DNA from: Novosphingobium fuchskuhlense
GTDB taxonomy: Bacteria; Pseudomonadota; Alphaproteobacteria; Sphingomonadales; Sphingomonadaceae
Direction of reading: 5' to 3'
DNA: 64,000 nucleotides
Assembly (NCBI RefSeq): GCF_001519075.1
Contig: NZ_KQ954247.1
Coordinates: 19,760-83,759 of the forward strand
Positions 1 to 12,000 of this stretch are shown piece by piece; within the stretch, counting starts at the first letter, position 1; each line of letters starts with the position of its first letter. Both the position numbers and the translations under genes were made by a program. The notes under the pieces were generated by a model. That model saw only the letters and a program-made list of their open reading frames with translations, had not been told where the DNA came from and ran no database searches.

Positions 1-3000
1 CCGGTCGTCACTTCGGCAGTAAACATGCTTGCAGTGCCGAGCCGGAAGGCATTTGCATAAACAAAGCTTTGCCCGACCGAGAAGGCGGCCGGAGCTAACA
101 ATACACCGACACCAAGCGCTAACCCAGCCGCGGCAGGCACAGCCGCTGGCTTGAGTATGTTCTCCACGACCATTTGTTCCGAATAGGCATCAAGCTTCGC
201 AAGGTAGGTATCACGATCGGCGTAGGCTTGCCGTAATCCGGGGGCATCGGTGTACTCATGTCCCACACTGACCAGATGAGCTGCGTCAATTGCCTCAAAA
301 CCTTGACGCCAATACTCATTGATGGAACGCGAGAAAGTCTCCATACGGTCAGGATTGAGATAATCACCATTCGTACGGCCCGAGGTGCTATCAGCTGTGC
401 GGCTTCCTCCCGACCCGCTATCACGCAGCGATCCATCAGGGTTGCGGATGCCTGCTGCAATCTCTCTATCGATCTGCTGCCCGTCGTGCCGCAGTCTGAT
501 CTGGTCGGCAAGCGCAGCATCGACTACGATCTTCTGTCCACTTTGCGGATCAATCACCGTGGTCGTTGCGCCAGAAACCGATTTTCGGTCGCCACTCGCG
601 ACCTGATCGGCCACGAGATTCCCGATGGTATTGGCGATTTGCCTATTTTTTGCCTCTGCCTTCGCTATTGCAGACTTGGCCTCGCCTCCCAGCGCGCGCC
701 CGACAACACCGCCGATTGCGTCTGGCAAGCCTTGGACGATTGCATCGCCAAAGCTTGTCCCTTCAAGGGCGCTTCGTGTAGCGGCGCCAGCGAAGAGCTG
801 GGCAGTTCCTGCCAAGGCCTGCACGCCAAAGGATGGGCTAATGCCAACGTCGGGCACCCAAGCGTTCTTCCCATATGTGATTGTTTTACCATCAACGGTC
901 TGACTTTCCGGACCATTCTTTGCAAAATGCCCGTTATCCTTGGTCAGCCCTCGCATCACGGCACCGCCGATACCCGCGCCGATCCCGGCGGCCGCGACCC
1001 CAGCCCAGCTGAATTTGTCTTGCAGGCCAGTCGCAACACCAATTCCCTGAGTTACCGCGCTCCCTGCAACGCCCCGAACGACATCACCTACAAATTGGCT
1101 GCCCGCAACTGCTCCGTTACCAAAAATCTTTCCAATCCCACCGCCGACAACTGCGGCGATGCCAGCGAGCGCGACGGCGCCGAATGAGAACTTTTCCTGA
1201 ATGCCCGTCGCAACGCCGACGCCTTGTGAAACAACGCTTCCCAGCATCGCGTTGCCAATCTGAGCAACGAAGCCACCTCCAAAAGGCGCAATCACCGTGA
1301 TGGCAATAGCGATCACCGCAAGGAGGATCTGCCCGAAAACTCCGCAATTGTTCTTTTTGGGAGGCTTGGGGGTGGTTGGCGATACGTTGCCGATGGCTTC
1401 ATTCGGATCGTATGGCTGGAAGGTACCGGCGTTGTGCTTGTTGGCGACGACGCCGGAGGGCAACGTAAGGCGCTGGCCTTCGTTGAGGGAGACATTGCCG
1501 GTGAGTCCGTTGGCTTCTGCGATCTCGTACCACAGCGAGGCATCGCCCCAGGTGTTGCGCGCGATCGAACTGAGCGTCTCGCCGTCGCGCTGAACCACGT
1601 AGGATCCGCTCGCGGTTCCTTGCGAGAACGAATTCAGCGGCGCCACGCTCTGCGCGAAATCGTTGAACGTGGTCTGAGAGGTGCTGCCATTGCGGTAAGC
1701 GCCGTCGCCGGCAACCACGCGCCGATCGGCCACTGCGCCGGTGGCGGTGAGCTGGCTGGTACCGTTGTTGCCGATATAGCCCACTTCCATCCCGTTGAAG
1801 CGATACCAGACCTCGTGCGGATCGCCATTGGCAGAGTTGTTGTCCGACTCATCGCGCCGGATGATCTGCCCGTCGCCATTCGTGCGGTAGTTCACCGTAC
1901 GGGGGCGGCCATCGTTGATGCTCACGCGGTAGAGCTGGCCGAAGCTGTCATAGATGAAGCTCGTCGTGAACGCCGTGCTGCTGCCGGTGTCGGGCTTGTT
2001 GGTGATCGTCCCCTGGACCGCTCCGTCCCACCACTGGTAGGCGTTCACCGTCGAGCTGGCGTTTTGATAGGTCGCGTTTTTGTAGTTGCTTGCACTCACG
2101 CTGTAGACCGAACCGAGCTGGTAGAGGCCTGCTACGTCTGCATAGCTGTACGTCGTGTCGGTCTTGTAGATGTTCCCGTCGTTCTTGGTGGTCGAGACTG
2201 AATCCGAGCTCAACTGCCCATTCAGATCGTAAATCGCCGTTCGGCTGTAGACCGCATTGGTGCCGGTGCTGTCAAAATCTGACTGGGTCGTCTGGCGGCC
2301 CATGAGGTCGTACCCGAACGTCGAGGTCTTCTGGCCACCTGTCGAAGGCGCAGCGATAAGCGTGGGCATCGTGAGTGTATAGTCGGCGTTCCAGACTGCA
2401 ATGTCACCTGGGCCAGACGTCACATATACGCTTGTGAGATGCCCGGCACCATCGTAGCTGTAGTTCTCACGCTCTTCGTTATATTGCGGAACGTAAAGAG
2501 CCATGCTCTGGTTCGTACGAAGCATGTAGCTGCGCTGGCCTGCCGCATCATAGCCGATGTCCTGTCCAGACAACTCAGTACGGAATGAGGAGCCCCAACC
2601 CCGCACGATGGTGGTTCCCACCGCACCTGCCGTACCGTTCAAAACACCGCGATTAACGACCACGCGGTTCATGCTGTCGTAGCGGAACCATAAATCATCG
2701 GTGGTCGTGGAGGCCACAGCGCCGTCCTTGTCGAGCACGGCGTGGTTGCTAACCGTCCGCCTGATGTTGCCGGTCGCATCATAGCTGTTGGTGATGGTCG
2801 CAGCGGGGGCATAGGTCGAGCCGCTCTCGGTAACGGTCGTGAGACGCCCGAGCGCATCATAGGTTGCAGTTTCATTGACGTATTGGCTGGTCTGATAGAC
2901 CGCCCCGGTGGTCGGATCGAGAAGCTCGTTCTTGAACTGCTCGGTCAGGCGGCGGCCAAGCGCATCGTAGGAATAGCTCGAAGTGTCTCTATCCTTGTAA

Positions 3001-6000
3001 TAGACAAAATTGTAATAGTAACCGAAGGTCCCATAGTCTGAATTTTGGGCAGAACTTGCCAGATGCCCAGTGTTGTACCATGTATATGAGACTGAGCCTT
3101 TGGTTATCAGGCGTGCTGCCTTGTCATATGTGCTACTGAAGGTGTGCCCCCCGAGGTCGACCTTGTAGTACTCGCGGTCGTAGATATCGCTTTGGCTGAT
3201 CGCCTGCTTTGAGGTCGTTTTTGTAGCATTTTGCCAATAGGTTGTAGTCTCAGTCCAGCTACCCTGTACGCCGGTCACCGCAAGTGCGCTGTCCCAAGAA
3301 TAACCTGTCGTGATTTGATTGCCGCTAAGGTCGGTTTTGGAGACTGTACGGCTAAGCGCATCGTAGCTTGCTTTTTCAGAAACTGAAGAAGTCAGCTGGC
3401 TGTTCGAGTGCTGGATGCGCTGACCAAACTGATCATAGGCGTAGCTGTCAATGAGGCGAGTGTTGTCATTTGGCGCCGCGATATCGACATCGGTCGCCCG
3501 GTTGTGCTTGACCTCGATCATCTGACCAAGTCGATTGAACCGCTGTTCTGCGAAGTGAAGCGTGTCGTTGGCCGCTGTCAGTCCGGTGTAGGCATAAAGT
3601 TCATCGCGCAGCACTCGGGCATCGCCCATGCGGTCATAAAACGTTTGCTTGTGTCCACCGTCGGCATGGAACTCGTCTGTGACAAGGCCCTGGCCGCCAG
3701 AGTAGCCGGTACCCGCTAGGTAGACATATGATGTCAAGTTCCCGGTGTTGGCAGTCTTAGACACGGCCGTTGCGGCGTTTGTACCGGTTCCGGCATAAGT
3801 ACCGTTGGCATCACGGACGGCGATGCGGCGGCCAGCGCGGTCGTAGTAATAGTCCTCTGAGGGTTTGACCCAGTTGGTGCTGCCGTTTTCGTTGGTGATC
3901 TGGACTGCGGGGCTTTCCGAGCGGATGAGCTTGCCCAGAGAATTGTAGGTGTAGGCCACTTTGGCGTTCAGGGCGTTTGTCTCGGTCGCGGTTTCGCCAA
4001 AGGCATTGTAGGTCCGCAAGGTCGTCAAGGTCTGGTTTGTCACCGTCGCCGAGAGATCGCGGCCTTCCTCGACGGCCTTCGTTGCCTGGTTGCGTTTGTC
4101 GTAAACCGTGTATGTGGCGTTGACTTTTGAGCCATTGGTCACGTCTGTCGCGAGGGCCAGGGCCGCCGCAAAGCCAGTTGTAGCGGTCAGCTCATAGCCG
4201 GCGGAAGTAACGGCGACGGTCTGGTTGCCATTCTCGTCGTAGCCGAAGAACTTCCAGACGCCGTCGCCGGCGTTGGTTGCGATCAGTCTCCCCGCGCTGT
4301 CGAACGTGTTGGTGGCCTGGTACAGCGCTGCCCCGGTGGTGGTGTTGGCGCCCTGTCCTTGTGACGTGACCTGATCGAAGCTGTTGTACTGATTGCTGGT
4401 CAGCGCAATTCGGGTCAGCGTTCCGCCGACCGTCGACCAGATCGACTGGCTGAGCGTCCGCCCCGCAGCATCGTAGGTCGTGCCGGTTGCTTCCGCCACT
4501 GTCGTGGTTGTGGAGGACGTGGACGTCGCATCGGTGTTGATGATCCGGGCGTAAGCATCTTTCTTCTGACGCCCAAGCGAGTCGTAGCTGTAGGAATGCA
4601 CGTTCAGTTCAGCATCGGTCATTGACTGAAGCCGGCCGCCTTCACCGTATGTGTAGCTCGTGGTGCGTGTTGATGCCTGGTAGGTTCCTGTCGACGTTCC
4701 CGCTTGGACAGTGGATATCAGGTTGCCGATTGCATCGTACTTGTAGGCCGTGGTCGGCGTGACCGTGCTGCCGTTCACATCCACGTACTGGGCACGTGCC
4801 TCGGTCTGGAGGCGACCGATATTGTCGTAGGTATAGCTGGTTGTCGCTGTCGCAGGGGTTGTCGCGGTTCCTACAGTAGCGCCATATTCCTTGGTCAGCA
4901 CCTGCCCCAGCGCGTTATAGGTGTACTGGGTAAAGGAATAGCTGAGAGTGTCCTGCGTCAACTGCCCGTTGGCGGGATTGACCAGCCAGGAGGCAACTCC
5001 AGTACGCATTTCAGTAAGCTTATTACCGGTCTGGTCGTAGGTGAAGCCCGTGATCCGGTCGTTCGCCGCATTCACTGCAACAGAAGGCGGGGAGGCTGGC
5101 GTTACAGCGCCAGTCCATTGGGTCGCATAACGGGTTTCGGTGACAACATTGCCGTTGTCGTCATAGTCCCACTTCGTCAGGTAGCCCTCGGCATCGAGCT
5201 GCGCAGTCTTCTGATCGAGCTTGTCGTACCAGATCCATGTGATGTTGCCGTTGGGGTCGGTCGATTTCAAGACATTGCCGCGCGCGTCATAGTCGTAGTG
5301 GGTCAGCAGCGATGCGCCGGTGGTGGTCGCATAGGTCGTGCCGTTCCAGCTGCCTGTGACCAGCGCTCCGTCCGTCGTGCTGACGACCGCGCTGTCGGTC
5401 AGACGGTCCAGGTTGTCATATGCAAAGGTTGTCTGGCGGAAATTGCCTGTGCCCTGGGCCGGCGCCCCGCCCGCTGTTGTCGGCAGGTTCACCAGCGCTG
5501 AGTAGACCTTCGTGCTGTTGAGATTGCTGCGCTGGTCGTAGCCATAATCAGAGCGGATGCCAGTGGTCGCGGTCGTGGCTCTGATTTCGGTGATCTTCCG
5601 GTTGAGCTTGTCGAAGTAGGTGAAGGTAACCGCAGCATCGCGGTGGACGCTGCCGGCGGCAAGGCCGTAACGTTCTTCCTTGATGACGTTGCCGCGCGCA
5701 TCATAGCTGTAGTCTTCGGTGGGCGTCACGGTCGCCGCGGTGATCATGTCATCCGCGAGTGCCGAGACCTGATCGTGGGTCACCTTGATAACGCGGTCGA
5801 GCTTGTCGAACGAATAGTTCGTCGTACGCAGCGCCGTCACCGCCGCGCTGGCAGTGATGGCGGTGGACGTGCCTTCAACAAGGCTTGTCCGATTGCCCCG
5901 ACCATCATAGCCGTAGGCCTTGGCCGCATAGGTGCCCGAGATGTTGCTCGAAGCATCAGGATCCCGCGTGTATTCACGCGTGAGCCTGTCGAGGGCATCG

Positions 6001-9000
6001 TAGATGTACGTGGTGACTCCAAGCAAGCGGTTGGTCACCTGAGTGCGGTTACCCCGTCCGTCGTACAGATAATACTCGGTATTGGATCTGGCGTCGGTCT
6101 GCAATGTGACCCGCCCGAGCTTGTCGTACTGATACTTGGTTTCGGCGTAGGGTCCGCTGCCGGTGGGCGGGGAGCCAATAGCGGCAGTTGTGGTCAGCGC
6201 AGTGTCATACTGCTTAACACTCGTCTGAAGACCAAGCGCGGCATAGGTGTAGCTGGTCTCGGTGAGGTATCCGAGCGCGTCGCGCACATCTGTCACGCGG
6301 CCGAGCTTGTCGTACCAAGTGTAGGTGACTTTGCCGTCTGGCTCACTCATTTTCCACACTTGGCCGCGCGCCGTGTACTCATACGACGTCGTAGTCGCGA
6401 GCCCGCCCGCGTCCTCGATCTGGCTGACGAGGCGCCCGAGCTTGTCGTACTGGGACCTGCTCTCAACGCTTGTTCCGCTGCCGGAGGGCGGGGAACCGAT
6501 CGCAGGTGCCGGGGTAGCCGGGAGTGCGGTGTCGTACCGTTTAATGCTCGTCTGCAGGCCGAGCGCACTGTAAGTGTAGCTGGTCTCGCTGAGGTACCCG
6601 AGCGCGTCGCGCACATCGCTCACGCGGCCAAGCTTGTCGTACCAGGTGTAGGTCACCTTGCCATCCGGCTCGCTCACCATCCACACTTGGCCACGCGCTG
6701 TGTATGCGTACGAAGTCGTGATTGCGAGCCCGCCCGCATCTTCGATTTGGCTGACGAGGCGCCCGAGTTTGTCGTACTGGGACCTGCTCTCGACGTTGGT
6801 TCCGCTGCCGGTAGGCGGCGAACCGATCGCGGGTGCCGGGGTGGCCGGGAGTGGGGTGTCGTACCGCTTGATGCTCGTCTGCAGGCCCTGCGCGGTGTAG
6901 GTGTAGCTGGTTTCGGAGAGGTATCCGAGCGCGTCGCGCACATCGGTCACACGGCCGAGCTTGTCGTACCAGGTATAGGTGACCTTACCGTCCGGCTCGC
7001 TCACCATCCACACCTGACCGCGCGCCGTGTATGCATACGAGGTCAGGACCGCAAGCCCACCCGCGTCCTCGATCTGGCTGAGAACCCGTCCGAGTTTGTC
7101 ATAGGTGTATTGGGTCTCGGCGTAGGTTCCACTGCCGGTAGGGGGCGTGCCGATAGCAGGGGTTGTGGTCAGCGCGGTGTCGTATCGCTTGACGCTGATT
7201 GCGAGGCCGAGCGCGTTGTACGAGGTCTCGGTTAGATACCCGAGCGCGTCGCGAACATCGGTCACGCGGCCAAGCTTGTCGTACCAGGTGTAGGTCACCT
7301 TGCCGTCGGGTTCGCTCAGCTTCCACACTTGGCCCCGCGCCGTGTAGTCGTAAGATGTCGTGATCGCGAGCCCGCCCGCATCCTCGATCTGGCTGACGAG
7401 GCGCCCGAGTTTGTCATAGGCGTATTGAGTCTCGGCGTAGGTGCCGCTGCCCGATGGCGGGGAGCCAATAGCAGGCGCGGGGCTCGCCGGGAGCGGGGTA
7501 AAGTACAGCTTGACGTTGGTTGCAAGGCCGAGCGCGTTGTACGAGGTCTCGGTTAGATACCCGAGCGCGTCGCGCACATCGGTCACACGGCCAAGTTTGT
7601 CGTACCAGGTATAGGTGACCTTGCCGTCCGGCTCGCTTACCATCCACACCTGGCCGCGCGCCGTGTAGGCGTACGACGTCGTGATCGCGAGACCGCCCGC
7701 GTCTTCGATCTGGCTAAGAACTCGTCCGAGCTTGTCGTAGCCGTATTGGGTCTCGACGAAGGTGGTTCCGCTGCCGGTCGGCGGCGTGCCGATGGCGGGG
7801 GTCGTGGTCAGCGCGGTGTCGTACCGCTTGACGCTGGTTGCCTGGCCGAGCGCATTGTAGCTGGTTTCGGTGAGGTATCCGAGCGCGTCGCGAACATCGG
7901 TCACGCGGCCAAGCTTGTCGTACCAGGTATACGTCACCTTCCCATCGGGTTCGCTCACCTTCCACACTTCGCCGCGCGCCGTGTACTCGTATGACGTCGT
8001 CACTGTCACCGTAGCGCCCGCGACGTCGATGTAGCTCTGCGACTGATCCTTCAGCCAGCCATTTCGGTAGTAGGTGTATGTGGTGGTCGCGGCATCTGAG
8101 GCGACGTTGTCAGCGAGAGTCCTGGTCTTGATGTTGCCGAAGGCATCGTAGGTGAAGCGCGTGACAGTCTTGACTGCGGCATCGTTGTCGCCGTCGCTGC
8201 GGGTCAGGACGCGGCCGGTGCGATCGTAAGTATAGCGTGTTGTCGATGCATCCGTCGCGACATTGTAGGCCGCCGTTTCGGTCTCGACCTGCCCGAAGGA
8301 TGTGTATGTGTACTTGGTGGTGCTGGGCGTGGCCGAACCATCGCCCTCGGTCCGCGTGTCCAATCGCCCGACCTTGTCGTAGGCGTAGCGCGTGACCGCC
8401 GCATCGGTGGTTCCATAGGCGGCCGTCTCTGTCACAACCGCGCCAAAGGCATCATAGGTAAAGCGAGTCGTGGTCGCCGCCGCTGAAGTGTCACCATCGA
8501 TGCGGGTCAGAACCCGGCCAGCAGCATCGTAGGTGTACGAAGTGATCGAGGCGTCGACAGTGCCCGCCGCGTCAGTCCGGCTCTTGATGTTCCCAAGGCC
8601 ATCATAAGCATACTGGGTGACCACGAGCTCGGGATCCGTGGCGGTCTCCAGCCGACCCGCCGCATCGTAAGTGTAGGTGGTCGTCGATTCCAGGACGCCA
8701 TAGGCTTCCGTCTTGCTCAGTACCTCTCCGGTTGCATAATACTCGTAGTGAGTGATGAAACCGAGCGCATCATAGACATTTGAAACCCGTCCAAGGCCGT
8801 CGTACTCGGTTCGGGTCTGTGCATAGGTCGTACTCGCCAGCAGACCATCGAGTGTCGCCACAGTAACGGTGTCTGCCAGCGTCGTAAAGTTCGCGACAGC
8901 GACATCATAAGTGTAGACGGAACTGACCCGGCCATTCTCGTCGTAAGTGGTCTTTGTGGCATAGCCTTCCGCATCAATAGTGTAGACCAACTGTCCGCGT

Positions 9001-12000
9001 GCGTCGTAAACCATCCGCGTGACACGATCGTTGGCCGCATTAGAAGATGTCCCCGCCCAAGTGGTCATCGTCGCTGCGCTGGGCAGCGCCGTGGTCGTCC
9101 TGGTCGCGGCATAGCGCGTCTCGCGAACCATGTTGCCGGATGCATCGTAGGCGTAGCCCACCACCGCGTTCTCGGCGTCGATACTCCAGAGTGTGTGACC
9201 GAAGTTGTCAACAACCGTCCAAGTGTTGCGGTCGCTGGCACTGGCGCTTGCGGTCACAGCTGCAATCACCGCATCGAAGGTGAAGTCGGTGGTGGTGCCT
9301 GCAAGCGGAGTGGCGTATTGGACCGTGTTCTTCGTTAGGCTGGCAAAGTCGTAATTATACTGCGTTACATAAAGCAGCGGATCGATCACAAAACGCAGAA
9401 TCTGTCCGTCGTAGATATAGCGCGAGTGCCGCTCGATACCGGCTTGGCCGACGATGTCGGTCTTGACTTGGTCGAATGTGGCCGTGGAATAATCGATCGA
9501 TGCTAGCTTGTCGTAGACAACCTTGTCGATCAGGCGGCCCGAGTAGTCATAAACATACTCGGTGAGCGCACCGTAGTGGTTGGTGCTCGCCAGCAAGCGG
9601 CCCTGCTTGTCATAGAAGTTGCGGGCTTTAGAGTAGGATCCGGTCGGCCAGATTACCGCTGTCGGCAAGGTTGATTTCAGCGAGCCGAGCTGGAGTTGGG
9701 TCAGCTGCGTAAAATACTGAATCGTACGGACCAGATTGCCGCCGTCGTCATAATCGAAGCGCGCGACCGAACCATCGCTGGCGATCGTCTCGAGTCGGTT
9801 GTCCATGGCATCGTAGATATGCCAGGTCCATTCATCATCCGCCGTCCCTGCCGGCCGTAGGTCGGCAATGGTGAGTGTGTTCGTTGGATCGGACAGTGTG
9901 TTGGTATCGGTGGCAGAGGCCAGCTTTGCCGCTGCAACTTTGCCCGAATATCGTACCTGCGCGATCAGTCGGTTATCGGCATCATAGCGGTATTCGATCA
10001 GCGAACCGTCTGCCGCGACATCCGCGGTCTTGCGGCCCGCCTTGTCATATATAGCGTAGCTTGCGTTCCCCAATGCGTCGTAGGCGACGCGCATGCGGCC
10101 CAGCTTGTCGTAAAGAAACGCCGGCTTGTATTCGATCGTCATCTTGGGGGCTGACAGGATGATCTGATCGCCAGCTGTAGTGGCAGCCGTGCTTGCCCCC
10201 ACATAGGCATAGACCCGCACACTCTCATCTACCGTGAAGACCCTGGTTATCCGGATCACGGTTGGCGTTGTCGCCGAGAGCCCCTGAACCGTGAAGATGC
10301 TGCCAGATGATTGAGACAGCACGCCCTGACCAGAAACAATGACTGCCCTCGACAGGTCATCGGCGCCCCACCCGGACATCGAACCGTTGATGCCAAGCTT
10401 GTCTATTCCAGTGTTCCCGGACGTCTCCATGACCGTTATTTCGAACGTGACCGTCTGCCCGGCCTTGACCGTCTGCAGCCCGGAACGCGTATAGGCTACA
10501 ACGGCCCCCAGCCCGACTGTGTAGATATATGCCGCTTGACTGTTGATTGCTGTCGTAGCGGCACTTGTAAGATTGCCGGAGGTCCAACTGGTCAACGCCC
10601 CCGCCGCGTTGTTCACAGTCGGCGCTTGGTTGTCGGCCTGCGCCACCAGATCACCAGCAAGGTTGTAAACCGAAGTCTTCGTCAGCCCACTGCTCTGCAT
10701 GGTTATGACGGTCGTCGTGGCGGCATCGTTGAACACGACATTCGTTGTGCCGTCCGCGCCAATCGAAGCCGTCATCCGGCCCATGCCGTCGTAGACATAG
10801 TTCGTTGGAGACTGGACACCCATCTGTTTCGAGACCAGTCGACCCGCCTGATCGTAAGCGTACGTGTACTTGGTATAGCCCTGAGCACTCGATGCCACGC
10901 CTGCATCGGTCGCTATGCCATAGTCGGTGACCGTGGTAATTTCACCGCGGACATCGTAAGTGTACTTTGCGATCTCAGTCCACGACAGATCGCTGGTGAT
11001 ACCATCGGGCTTCTTGATCGACGAGATCCAGGCGATGATATCGGCCTCGCTTGGCTGGATCGGATTCCCACCGCCATCGAGCGCCAGCGTGAAGCGCTTC
11101 TCGGGATAACCGACCACCGTCGTCAGCGCGCCAATCGTGCTATACCGGTACTCGCGAACATCCCCCAGAGCGCCGATCTCAAAGCGCAGGTTGCCAAGCG
11201 TATCATAGACATAGCGAGTGGTATGCGATGCCGAGACACCAAAAAGTGTCGCGTTGTCCGATGCAGTCGCTGTCTCGCTCAACAGCTCGTGTTTGCTGCC
11301 GTAGGTCCGCGTCGTGACATTGCCGAGTTTGTCGGTGATCGACTGCGGCTGACCATCGGCGGTGTAGTTGTTGAAAGTCAGCACCTTGTTCAAGGGATCG
11401 ATGATTTTCCACAAAGTGCCGTCAGCATTGTAGATAAAGCTGATGGTCTGGGATGCATCTCCTGCCGCTGCCGGTGGCATCGACACCCCGGTGAGACTTT
11501 GGTTGGCATCGTACGTAAGGGTCGTGACCTGGCCCGCGCTGTCGGTCACAGCGGTCGAACCCGCGTTATAGGCAAAGCTCGTCGTGCGCGTATCGCCCGG
11601 GCCAACAAGCTGGACGAGCGAATTTACCCGCGCAGTTGCCTGCGCCGACTCGTAGTTGACAGTGATCAGCGAACCATCGCTCTGGCTTATCGTCTTGACC
11701 CGGCTCGTGCTGTCGTACGTGTAGGTGACGACATACTTGATGTTGTCAGTGACACTCTCATCGCCCGGCGTCAGGTCGGTGGTGACAGTGCTCAGCCGAT
11801 TTGAAGCATCATAGCCGTATCGGATCCGCGTCAGTGTCACCAGCGCCGTCGTGGCCGGATCGGTATAACCCGTCTGCACGCTGGCGATGTTGTTACCGCT
11901 CCAAGTGTACTTGACCCAGTCGCCGTTGTCGTCCGTCACCTGGGTGAGGTGACTGGTAGCGACCGTGTCATAGGTATTGATCTGGTACTGACCATTCCGG

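Noticed and set aside
6170..8010. CRISPR-like look of regularly spaced repeats
   Set aside because: Units are over 300 bp, coding and in frame; there are no short repeats with unique spacers.
1434..11804. Long plus-strand open frames opposite the YD-repeat gene (for example 5643-7235 and 10311-11804)
   Set aside because: They are complements of repetitive GC-rich YD sequence, have repeat-derived composition and no ribosome sites; the minus strand is one conserved protein.
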